Below, piece after piece: positions 42,012-49,419 of a stretch of DNA of 64,000 nt (the first letter of the stretch is position 1; every line of letters begins with the position of its first letter). The notes beneath the pieces were generated by a model. It searched no databases, was not told the origin of the DNA, and worked only from the letters and a program-made list of their open reading frames with translations. A program made the position numbers and the translations under genes. The DNA is from Frigoribacterium sp. CG_9.8 (GTDB lineage: Bacteria; Actinomycetota; Actinomycetes; Actinomycetales; Microbacteriaceae). The DNA lies in the NCBI RefSeq assembly GCF_015751965.1, contig NZ_JADOVH010000003.1:186001-250000 (forward strand), in the 5' to 3' direction.

Positions 42012-42365
42012 TCAGTCCGCGAAGTACAGCTGCCGGTGCAGACGGCATCCGTCGTTGAATGGAGCTGAGCAGGTCGGACAGGCGCTGAGGTCGAAGTAGG
42101 CAGCGATCGTCAATTCTGTGGAGCAGACTCCACAGAGGAGTGCCCGCTGGTCATGCAGTGACTTTGGCCATTGCTCCGCCTGGTGCCCCGCAGACATTTC
42201 GTGGCAGAGGTGGCACGGGTAGTAGAGACGACAGCAGTAGAACTTGATCGCGATGACGTCGGTCACCGTCGCGTAATGCACGCAGCGGGTCTGGTTGTCG
42301 ATGGTCGCGCCGTGCACCGCCGTGCCACCCTCGGTGGGGCGGTTGGTGAGGCGATCGGCGCTCAT
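42012..42365 (-). CDS. CHY zinc finger protein
   Basis: A 117-residue protein with the CHY-type zinc module: TRCVHY, then FYCCRLYYPCHLCHEMSAGH, LCGVC, and a last CPTCSAPFNDGCRLH. Related domains occur in eukaryotic RING proteins such as Pirh2 and in short bacterial proteins of unknown function. Its ATG overlaps the ecfT stop (ATGA), so it is the last gene of the bioY-ligase-thiolase-ecfA-ecfT operon. A metal-binding or regulatory role for the operon is only a guess. Confidence 0.88.
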   Translation of the reverse strand: MSADRLTNRPTEGGTAVHGATIDNQTRCVHYATVTDVIAIKFYCCRLYYPCHLCHEMSAGHQAEQWPKSLHDQRALLCGVCSTELTIAAYFDLSACPTCSAPFNDGCRLHRQLYFAD

Positions 42366-42958
42366 TCGATTCCCCGTGCCGTGAGCGCATCGGCGAGTTC
42401 GTCCGAATGTTTCAGTGACATCACCAGCAGTGGCACGACGAATCTCTGCGGGCGCACCGGGACCCCTCGTGCGCGCTGTGCCTCGCGTATCTGGGAAGCG
42501 AAACCGCTAATCACGGGTATCGCCGTCATGGTCAGTGCAAGCAGCAGGCCGATGGCAGCCGTGTTGACACGCAATCTTCGCAGCGGTGCCAGCGCATGAT
42601 CCGTGGCATCGAGCAGTGCGGGGATGCGCGTGGTGAGCGTGATCAGTGCGGCAAGTACGATCACGACGAGAACCCGACTCGTGTTGGTAATCGCGTCCAT
42701 CAGCGGCAGAAAAATCACTTGACTGACGAGCATCACCAGCACGATCCAGCGCGAAGTGTAGAGCTGGCGCAGCAGCGTGAGGATTCCGAGCCCTGAACAC
42801 ATATAGAGCGCGACAGTGATCACTCCGGCGAGGGGGAGGCTCCACACGGTGCCTGTGGTCACGGTGATCGCGAGTGCCAACGCCGCAAATACGAGCACCT
42901 TCGCGCCTGCCGGCATGCGGTGGAGCACACTGGTGCCCGGGTGATATAGCGCGATCAT
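42362..42958 (-). CDS. bioN: ECF transporter transmembrane subunit EcfT (BioN-like)
   Basis: A 198-residue membrane protein with four to five hydrophobic helices. Its C-terminal cytosolic part carries two Ala-Arg-Gly motifs (EAQRARGVP and DALTARGIE), which in EcfT proteins couple to the ATPase grooves. It overlaps ecfA upstream by 4 bp and the CHY gene downstream by 4 bp. With BioY in the same operon it most likely forms the BioMNY biotin importer (inference from family and context). Confidence 0.92.
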   Translation of the reverse strand: MIALYHPGTSVLHRMPAGAKVLVFAALALAITVTTGTVWSLPLAGVITVALYMCSGLGILTLLRQLYTSRWIVLVMLVSQVIFLPLMDAITNTSRVLVVIVLAALITLTTRIPALLDATDHALAPLRRLRVNTAAIGLLLALTMTAIPVISGFASQIREAQRARGVPVRPQRFVVPLLVMSLKHSDELADALTARGIE

Positions 42959-43647
42959 GGGTGGTCTCTCTCGTAACGTGCGATGACGGATCGCGGGTCA
43001 CCGTGCTCCAGTAGCATCCCCTCTTTGAATCTCAGTACAACATCGCACCGTGCAGCTAATCGAAGATCATGCGTGACAAGAACGAGTTGCTGGGGGATCT
43101 CATCCAGGAGGCGATTACCGATCTTTCTGCTGTTCGACGCATCGAGCATGGCGGTGGGCTCGTCGGCAACCACCAGATCAGGCTCACCGATGAGGATCGC
43201 ACCGAGGGCGAGAAGCTGCTTCTGGCCACTGGACAAACCGTGGGTCGACGCCTCCGCATGAGCTCCGAGATCGACGGCGGCGATGGTCGATGTCACCCTC
43301 CCATCCACCTCGGCACGAGTGAGCCCCCGGCCGCGCAGCGAGAAGGCAAGATCCTCGGTGACCGTCGGCATCACAATCTGCGCATCCGGATTACTGAAGA
43401 TGAAACCGACCCGCTGCCGCAGCCGTCTGCCGTCACGCAGCGGGTCGAGACCGTGAATCATCACCCTGCCTCTGGTGGGGGAGACCAAGCCGTTGAACAG
43501 CCGGGCGAAGGTCGACTTTCCCGACCCATTCGAGCCGATCACCCCGATCCGCTTCTCATTGAGCGTGATTGACACCTCCCGCAGAGCGGCCCGGCCGGCG
43601 AATTCGACGCAGACGTCCTCGAACCGAATCTCCTGCTGTCCACTCAT
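42955..43647 (-). CDS. bioM: ECF transporter ATP-binding subunit EcfA (BioM-like)
   Basis: A 230-residue ABC ATPase: Walker A GSNGSGKSTFARLF near residue 38, signature LSSGQKQLLALG near residue 130, Walker B LVVADEPTAMLD. The signature begins LSSGQ rather than LSGGQ, which is within the ECF range. The frame runs 47 codons further up into the thiolase gene, but ATG 43647 overlaps the thiolase stop as ATGA and gives MSGQQEIRFEDVCV. It energises the BioY-EcfT importer. Confidence 0.94.
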   Translation of the reverse strand: MSGQQEIRFEDVCVEFAGRAALREVSITLNEKRIGVIGSNGSGKSTFARLFNGLVSPTRGRVMIHGLDPLRDGRRLRQRVGFIFSNPDAQIVMPTVTEDLAFSLRGRGLTRAEVDGRVTSTIAAVDLGAHAEASTHGLSSGQKQLLALGAILIGEPDLVVADEPTAMLDASNSRKIGNRLLDEIPQQLVLVTHDLRLAARCDVVLRFKEGMLLEHGDPRSVIARYERDHP

Positions 43648-44849
43648 CGCACAACCTCGAACAGAGCGGCGACGCCCATCCCGCCACCAACCGCTGCGGT
43701 GGCGATTCCAAAACTGCCCGCCGGAGCATTTTCGTGGACCAGGCGGGTGAACAGGCGCACCACGCTCACTGCACCGCTGGCACCCCACGGATGGCCGAGC
43801 GCGAGCGCCCCGCCCCCGGTGCAGACCCGTGGATCGACCCAGTCCCCGCCGGCGAGGCCGAGCCGGTCGAGCACAGCGAGGGTCTGAGCCGCGAACGCCT
43901 CGACTATTTCGAACGCGGCGACATCGTCGAGACGGAGGCCAGCCAGTTCACACACCCGGTTCACCGCGGCCACCGGACCGATGCCCGGTAGCGCCGGATC
44001 GCATCCGATCGTCGCGTGGGCCACGAGGGCGAGGCCCGGGGCATTCCCACGCACGCTGTTCGCAACAACGGCGACGACTGCGGCGCCATCGGAGATGCGA
44101 CAGGAGTTGCCCGCCGTCACAGTGCCGCTGGACAGTCCACGGGCCGGCGGGTAGAGAGGGGCGAGGCGGGGGAGAAGCGCCAGAATCTGCCGGCGCGGGC
44201 TGTCATCATGTTCGAGCGCCTCGAGTGCGACGATCTCATCGTCAAATCCACCGTCGCGCGCCTGATCGAGTGCACGTCGGTGGCTGCGCGCGGCATAGGC
44301 ATCCTGGCGACAGCGATCGATGCCGGATGCTGCCGCGAGGTCTTGGGCGGCCGGCCCCATCTCTGGATCGGGGAATCCGGGCGGGGTGAACGCCGCACGC
44401 GCATAGGGCACGCCATTGGCGATTCGCAGTGGGGCGGTGGAAGCGCTCTCTGCGCCGCCGGCCAAGATGAGCCGCGGACCTGAGCCGTGGGAGAAATTGC
44501 CACGGGTGGAATCGGCCCGAATCGAATCTGTCGCGGAGATGATCGCCGAGAGCCCACTGCCGCACTGCGTGTCGATAGTTACTCCTGGCACACTCACGTC
44601 GAAACCGGCGCCGAGAGCTGCCCGCCGAGCGATGTTCCCACCCGGGCCCATGCAGTTGCCGAGCACAACATCCGCGATCACGACCGGTGATCCGATGGCT
44701 CGTTCCGCGTCCGCACGGCACGCCCGCAGCACCGGGGCAGCGAGTTGCTCAACACCCAGGCGCGCGAGGCGCATCCCCCTGGTCGAGATCGCAGTTCGAC
44801 GGGCGGCAATCACGACCGCGCTGTACTGGTCGACCCGTAGTTCAGTCAA
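43644..44849 (-). CDS. thiolase family protein (YhfS-like) lacking key catalytic residues
   Basis: A 401-residue thiolase fold. The nucleophile C96 (DTQCGSGLS) and H353 (GHPWGASG) are kept. The second cysteine of the usual CIGGG motif is A386 (GIATAAVGGGMG), and the asparagine of NEAFA is V316 (EIVEAFAAQ). Normal thiolytic or Claisen activity is therefore doubtful. The TTG start overlaps the ligase stop by 8 bp and has GAGGTG upstream; the stop overlaps ecfA. A ligase-thiolase-bioY grouping is known from Bacillus yhfUTS, a predicted BirA regulon member. The role here may be salvage of a biotin precursor acid (inference). Confidence 0.88.
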   Translation of the reverse strand: MTELRVDQYSAVVIAARRTAISTRGMRLARLGVEQLAAPVLRACRADAERAIGSPVVIADVVLGNCMGPGGNIARRAALGAGFDVSVPGVTIDTQCGSGLSAIISATDSIRADSTRGNFSHGSGPRLILAGGAESASTAPLRIANGVPYARAAFTPPGFPDPEMGPAAQDLAAASGIDRCRQDAYAARSHRRALDQARDGGFDDEIVALEALEHDDSPRRQILALLPRLAPLYPPARGLSSGTVTAGNSCRISDGAAVVAVVANSVRGNAPGLALVAHATIGCDPALPGIGPVAAVNRVCELAGLRLDDVAAFEIVEAFAAQTLAVLDRLGLAGGDWVDPRVCTGGGALALGHPWGASGAVSVVRLFTRLVHENAPAGSFGIATAAVGGGMGVAALFEVVR

Positions 44850-46200
44850 GTCTGGTCACCTCACCATTATCGATGGCTCGCCGCACCGCATCGCGGTCTG
44901 GTTTACCGGAGAGCGTTCGCGGGAGGTGGTCGGTGCGGTACCAGCGTCGCGGGAGATGGGAGGGAATAAATCGGCTGCGTGCGTGTGTGCGGAGATCACG
45001 CGCCGTCGGCGTTGCGCCACCGGGAGTCGTCTCGATCAGCACAGCCACCAGGGCACCGAGGCTCGCGTTGGGGATACCGAGCACCACAGCATCCTCGATT
45101 CCGTCAATGGATCGCAATGCCATTTCGACGTCCTCCGGCACCACAGTGGCAGAGCCGGTGAGGATGGCACCATCCAGACGCCCACGAAAGTGCAGACGGT
45201 GCGTGCTGTCCACCTCCACCAGGTCGCCAACTGAGGCCCACCCACCAGGCGCATGCCGCAGTGCGCCATCACTGGCGTTGTATCCAGAGGCGTGAGATCC
45301 AGAGGCGTGAGATCCAGAGGCGTGAGATCCAGAGGCGTGATATCCCGAGGCGAGATATGGCGATCGCACCCACAGTTCGCCCAGAGTGAGTCTGCCTGCA
45401 TCACCAGTGCCTGCATCACCAGCGCTTGGATTTATGCGGACCTCAACCCCCGGGAACGCCAGATAACCGAGACCATCCGTATCGACCGCCACGAAGGAGA
45501 GTTCGGCGGCACCGTAGTACGAGACCACCCTCATGCCCAGGGCTTCTGCCCGACGGCGCAGGGCGATATCGAGGTGCGCACCCCCCACGAATGCCAGGCG
45601 CACCCGGTGCGGGGTCTGGCCGTTCTCGAGTGACTCGACGATTGTGCGCAGCGCATGGGGTGTCCCGTGTACAACCGTCGCGTGCGTGAGGTCGGCCGGG
45701 TCGAACCCGTGGGATATCGGAAGCACGATCGCCGCGCCGACCGCCCTCGCGTGCGCCACCGAGAACAGCGAAAGGGAGGACGATAGCGGTGCGGGCAGGT
45801 ACACGGCATCCGTGCTCTGCAGTTGCATCAGCTCGGTGACCGCGGCGAATGACGATGACCACGAGGCCTCCGATCGCAGTATTAGCCGGGGGGATCCGGT
45901 GCTGCCCGAGCTGAAAGCCGCCCACCCGGTGTCGGAACGTATGGTGTCCTGTCCCGCGTGCATCCGCAGTTGTGCCCAGACGTGTGCATCCCACCGTTCG
46001 TCGCCGAGAAGGGGGATCGAGCCGGCTGTCCGGACCGCAAGGGCCCTCACCAGCCCAGCGACAGGATCATTGGTGCTGATCGGCACGAGTCTGTTCGCCG
46101 GGAATTGCCCCTCGACCGCGGCCAGGCGGATCCGCTCGGTGAATTGCGCCTCGGTCAGCCCGACCTCGCCGCACCACAGAGCGATCCTCTCGATGATCAC
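44842..46200 (-). CDS. adenylate-forming acyl ligase of the bioY operon (YhfT-like)
   Basis: A 452-residue AMP-binding enzyme. The P-loop is SSGSTGSPRLIL, with arginine where most members have lysine. Other motifs are YYGAAELSF, SVGDLV, GRLDGAILTGSATVVPEDVE, and the C-terminal catalytic lysine in LSGKPDRDA. Between SPYLASGY and SVGDLV lies a Gly/Ser/His/Ala repeat made of five 15-bp units. GTG 46200 has AGGAA before it, while GTG 46230 has its only GGAG directly abutting. It is shorter than standard acyl-CoA ligases (about 500-550). It is second in the operon behind bioY. Confidence 0.87.
   Translation of the reverse strand: MIIERIALWCGEVGLTEAQFTERIRLAAVEGQFPANRLVPISTNDPVAGLVRALAVRTAGSIPLLGDERWDAHVWAQLRMHAGQDTIRSDTGWAAFSSGSTGSPRLILRSEASWSSSFAAVTELMQLQSTDAVYLPAPLSSSLSLFSVAHARAVGAAIVLPISHGFDPADLTHATVVHGTPHALRTIVESLENGQTPHRVRLAFVGGAHLDIALRRRAEALGMRVVSYYGAAELSFVAVDTDGLGYLAFPGVEVRINPSAGDAGTGDAGRLTLGELWVRSPYLASGYHASGSHASGSHASGSHASGYNASDGALRHAPGGWASVGDLVEVDSTHRLHFRGRLDGAILTGSATVVPEDVEMALRSIDGIEDAVVLGIPNASLGALVAVLIETTPGGATPTARDLRTHARSRFIPSHLPRRWYRTDHLPRTLSGKPDRDAVRRAIDNGEVTRLD
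45286..45360. repeat. 15-bp tandem repeat inside the acyl ligase gene, five units
   Basis: AGAGGCGTGAGATCC is repeated exactly three times (45286-45330), a fourth unit has one change, and a fifth is more divergent. On the minus strand it encodes pentapeptides of the type SHASG, apparently grown from the native YLASG motif. Confidence 0.9.
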
Positions 46201-46269
46201 CTGATTCCTACTGATCTCACCGCGGCCCACTCCAGAGACCGCAGCATATTTTTCGCAGCACGTCGCGGT

Positions 46270-46893
46270 CTATTCGGGGTCGGATGATTTGTTGTACGCA
46301 GCGACGCGCAACTCGGGAGTGGAGCGCACTGTCTGTTCGAATGCGCGCGGGTAGGCCCGCCAGAGTGCCTGGGTCACCAGGGTAGCCACGATGACCTTCG
46401 CGATATCACCCGGTAAGAATGCCGTGCTGAACAACGCGGTCTGTGCCAGCGGGAGCCCGGTGATGAGGGATTGAAACGGAATTCCGATGGCGTACACGAC
46501 GACGATGCCTCCGATCGCGCAGCCGAGTGCTGTGCGCCACCAGCGGGGCTCCCGATTACCGGAGCGGGCAATAAGGCCGATGACGAAGGCGCCGACGATC
46601 CATCCGATCAGGTACCCCACTGAGGGCCCGGCGAAGACAGCGATACCGCCTCGGCCTCCCGACAGAAGGGGAAGCCCAACCAGGACCAGCACCTCGAAGA
46701 CCAGGATCGCAGCCGCCGCGCGCCACGGCCCGAGGATCGCACCGGCGAGCATCACGCCGAGTGTTTGGGCTGTGATGGGAACCGCTCCACCAAAGACCGT
46801 GATGGCCCCCGGTAGGCCGAGAACAGCCAGAATGGCCGCAAATACGGCAATGCGGGTGATATCGCGGATGCTGAAGGTGGGTCGGATTCCCAT
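46270..46893 (-). CDS. bioY: biotin transporter BioY (ECF S component)
   Basis: A 207-residue integral membrane protein with six hydrophobic segments and the BioY landmarks GAVPITAQTLGVMLAGA near residue 35, GGRGGIAVFAGPSVGYLIG near residue 80, and a late LPGDIAKVIVA. It captures biotin and works with EcfA/EcfT encoded 2.6 kb downstream. ATG 46893 opens the six-gene operon. The intergenic region upstream holds two BioQ-type palindromes shared with the divergent TetR gene. Confidence 0.95.
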   Translation of the reverse strand: MGIRPTFSIRDITRIAVFAAILAVLGLPGAITVFGGAVPITAQTLGVMLAGAILGPWRAAAAILVFEVLVLVGLPLLSGGRGGIAVFAGPSVGYLIGWIVGAFVIGLIARSGNREPRWWRTALGCAIGGIVVVYAIGIPFQSLITGLPLAQTALFSTAFLPGDIAKVIVATLVTQALWRAYPRAFEQTVRSTPELRVAAYNKSSDPE

Positions 46894-46952
46894 CGGGGTG
46901 TGCTCGTTTCGTCGCTGTGCGGGGAATGGGGCGGCGCCAGTCGGCGCGGTCC

Positions 46953-46980
46953 TGAACGGTGTTCACCTGAACGCTGTTCT
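46953..46980. promoter_or_regulatory. tandem BioQ-type operators between bioY and the TetR gene
   Basis: Two palindromes TGAAC-GGT-GTTCA (46953-46965) and TGAAC-GCT-GTTCT (46968-46980) lie with centres 15 bp apart. The published BioQ box of Corynebacterium is TGAAC-N3-GTTAC, as I recall it. The second operator overlaps the -35 element of the TetR promoter, which suggests autoregulation together with control of bioY. Confidence 0.75.
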
Positions 46981-46995
46981 AGATGTCGTTAGACT
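46967..46995 (+). promoter_or_regulatory. promoter of the TetR regulator
   Basis: CTGAAC (46967-46972), a 17-bp spacer and TAGACT (46990-46995) form a good promoter, with the start predicted a few bases before ATG 47005. A minus-strand candidate for bioY is TTGTGT-N18-TAGAAC in the same interval (weaker). Confidence 0.55.
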
Positions 46996-47004
46996 ACCCA
47001 CACA

Positions 47005-47745
47005 ATGACCCAGCCCGGAACCGGTGCCGCGAAGGCGGCGCGCCACACTCGCGAAGATGTCGTCGTCGCAGCCCTCGGCATTCTCGACCAGTACGGACTG
47101 GCCGACCTGACGATGCGACGTCTCGGTGCAGTTCTTGACGTGCAACCGAGTGCCCTGTACTGGCATTTCGCGAACAAACAGACTCTTCTCGCATCAATCG
47201 CCGACCGGATTGTGGAACGGGCGCGTTTCGTGCCGCAGACCGACGATGCGTTCGCCGCAGCTTCAGTCACCGGTGGCCAGTGGCGGGGTGCAACCCGCGA
47301 CGAGGCGTACGCCCTTCGCGACGCACTGCTGGCGTTCCGGGATGGTGCAGAGCTGGTGTCGAGCACACTCGCGCTCGGCCTCGGGGCTGGCCTGCCGATA
47401 ACGCGGCTCACCGCGTCGATCCGGCGCGGGGGCTTCGACCGCAGGACAAGCGGCATCGCCGCGGCAGCCATCGTCCATTTTGTGCTCGGCCACGTCTCGC
47501 ATGAACAGCAGAGGCTGCAAGCGGACAGTCTCGGAGTGGTCGCCGAGGCTGCGTCTGCCCACCCAGCGTCTGCCCACCCAGCATCTGCCCACCCAGCATC
47601 TGCCCACCCCACGTCTGCGCACCCCACAACGGCCGGGTCTGTTCCGCAGGCGATCGAATCGTTCGAGTTCGGCATTTCGCTTCTTGTTGCAGGTCTCGAT
47701 GTTCAGCATCGGCAGGCAAGCCAGCCCACCACGAAGCCGGTGTGA
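47005..47745 (+). CDS. TetR family regulator, probable BioQ
   Basis: A 246-residue TetR regulator. The N-terminal helix-turn-helix covers about residues 15-60 (REDVVVAALGILDQYG, then LDVQPSALYWHFANKQTLL). The C-terminal ligand domain is interrupted near residues 183-208 by five Ala-Ser-Ala-His-Pro units encoded by a 15-bp tandem repeat. It is divergent from bioY and shares two TGAAC-N3-GTTC operators with it. BioQ, a TetR repressor of biotin genes in Corynebacterium and Mycobacterium, is the closest functional match by site and context; I cannot confirm orthology from sequence alone. Confidence 0.8.
   Translation: MTQPGTGAAKAARHTREDVVVAALGILDQYGLADLTMRRLGAVLDVQPSALYWHFANKQTLLASIADRIVERARFVPQTDDAFAAASVTGGQWRGATRDEAYALRDALLAFRDGAELVSSTLALGLGAGLPITRLTASIRRGGFDRRTSGIAAAAIVHFVLGHVSHEQQRLQADSLGVVAEAASAHPASAHPASAHPASAHPTSAHPTTAGSVPQAIESFEFGISLLVAGLDVQHRQASQPTTKPV
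47551..47625. repeat. 15-bp tandem repeat inside the TetR gene, five units
   Basis: GCGTCTGCCCACCCA occurs twice exactly (47551-47580), followed by three units with one to three changes. It encodes Ala/Thr-Ser-Ala-His-Pro pentapeptides. Confidence 0.9.
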
Positions 47746-47820
47746 CTGCGAGGAAATATACTGGAGGACAACCCCACCCTCCTGTCGTCGCAAGATGACT
47801 CAAACAATTGGACTCTGCCT

Positions 47821-49419
47821 GTGCTCAGCGTGCACGACCTCGAACTGCGTGTTGGCGCGCGCATGCTCATGGAGGACGTCACCTTCAGAGTCGAACGCGG
47901 AGACAAGATCGGCCTGGTCGGCCGAAACGGGGCGGGGAAGACGACCCTGACGAAGGTGCTCGCTGGTGAAGAACTCGCCACCGGCGGAACGATCGACTCG
48001 ACCGGTGAGATCGGGTACCTGCCGCAGGATCCTCGTTCTGGTAACCCGGAGGATCTCGCGCGCACCCGCATCCTCGACGCCCGCGGTCTCGGACAGATCG
48101 TGATCGGCATGGAGAAGACTGCCCTGGATATGGGGGACCCCGACGAGAAGGTCGCCGCCAAAGCGATGAAGCAGTATGGCGAGCTTCAGGATCGTTTCAT
48201 GGCCCTTGGTGGTTACGCGGCCGAAGCCGAGGCTGCGTCGATCGCAAGCAATCTCAGCCTGCCCGACCGCATCCTCGACCAGCCGCTTTCGACGCTCTCT
48301 GGTGGCCAGCGTCGGCGTATCGAGCTCGCCCGAATTTTGTTCTCCGGAGCGGACACCATGCTGCTCGATGAGCCAACTAACCACCTCGATGCTGACTCGG
48401 TCACCTGGCTCCGCGAGTTTCTCAAGAACTTCCAGGGCGGTCTGATCGTGATCAGTCACGATGTCGAGCTCGTCGAAGACACCGTGAATCGAGTGTTCTA
48501 CCTCGATGCGAACCGCCAGGTCATCGATATCTACAACATGAGCTGGAAGAACTACCAGCGCCAGCGCGCCGCCGACGAGGAACGTCGCAAAAAAGAACGA
48601 GTGAACGTCGAGAAAAAAGCCGGCGTCCTGCAGCTCCAGGCCGCCAAGTTCGGCGCTAAAGCCTCCAAAGCCGCGGCTGCTCACCAGATGGTGCGGCGTG
48701 CGGAAAAGATGCTCTCCGGGCTGGACGCTGTGCGGGCTGTCGACCGGGTAGCCAAGCTGAGATTCCCCGATCCCGCGCCCTGCGGACGCACACCGTTGAT
48801 GGCATCCAACCTCTCAAAGAGCTATGGATCGCTCGAGATTTTCACCGCGGTCGACCTGGCCATCGACCGAGGGTCGAAAGTGGTGATCCTCGGTTTCAAC
48901 GGGGCAGGCAAGACCACCCTGCTCCGCATCCTCGCGAGTGTCGATCAGCCGGACACCGGCCAGCTCGAGCCCGGCCATGGACTGCGGATCGGCTATTACG
49001 CACAAGAACACGAGACCATTGACGTGAAACGTTCGGTGCTTCAAAACATGGTGTCATCCTCACCGAATATCACCGAGACGGAGGCGCGCCGAGTTCTCGG
49101 TTCGTTCCTGTTCTCGGGGGACGATGCCACCAAGCTTGCGGGCGTGCTGTCCGGCGGTGAGAAGACCAGGCTCGCTCTTGCGATGATCGTCGTATCGGGC
49201 GCGAACGTACTGCTCCTCGATGAGCCGACCAACAACCTCGACCCGGCAAGTCGACTCGAGATCCTCGACGCCCTGGCGAATTATTCCGGGGCCGTGGTGC
49301 TGGTCAGCCACGACGAGGGTGCCGTGGAGGCGCTCAACCCCGAGCGCGTGCTGATCCTGCCCGATGGCACCGAAGACCTCTGGAACCGCGACTACGCCGA
49401 CCTGGTGGCGCTGGCGTAA
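47821..49419 (+). CDS. ABC-F family ATP-binding protein
   Basis: A 532-residue soluble protein with two ABC domains and no membrane segment. Walker A motifs are [10 protein letters not shown] near residue 39 and [12 protein letters not shown] near residue 360. The signatures are LSGGQRRRIELAR and LSGGEKTRLALA, with Walker B ending LDEPTNHLD and LDEPTNNLD. A charged linker of about 80 residues lies between the domains. ABC-F proteins act on ribosomes in translation control or antibiotic protection; which subgroup this belongs to is unclear. The start is GTG. Its last 28 bases overlap the convergent SURF1 gene. Confidence 0.93.
   Translation: MLSVHDLELRVGARMLMEDVTFRVERGDKIGLVGRNGAGKTTLTKVLAGEELATGGTIDSTGEIGYLPQDPRSGNPEDLARTRILDARGLGQIVIGMEKTALDMGDPDEKVAAKAMKQYGELQDRFMALGGYAAEAEAASIASNLSLPDRILDQPLSTLSGGQRRRIELARILFSGADTMLLDEPTNHLDADSVTWLREFLKNFQGGLIVISHDVELVEDTVNRVFYLDANRQVIDIYNMSWKNYQRQRAADEERRKKERVNVEKKAGVLQLQAAKFGAKASKAAAAHQMVRRAEKMLSGLDAVRAVDRVAKLRFPDPAPCGRTPLMASNLSKSYGSLEIFTAVDLAIDRGSKVVILGFNGAGKTTLLRILASVDQPDTGQLEPGHGLRIGYYAQEHETIDVKRSVLQNMVSSSPNITETEARRVLGSFLFSGDDATKLAGVLSGGEKTRLALAMIVVSGANVLLLDEPTNNLDPASRLEILDALANYSGAVVLVSHDEGAVEALNPERVLILPDGTEDLWNRDYADLVALA

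Noticed and set aside
45286-45360. CRISPR-like array
   Set aside because: Units are directly adjacent with no spacers, only 15 bp long, and in frame within a gene.
46894-47004. riboswitch upstream of bioY
   Set aside because: No known biotin riboswitch class exists; the structure here is explained by two protein-operator palindromes.
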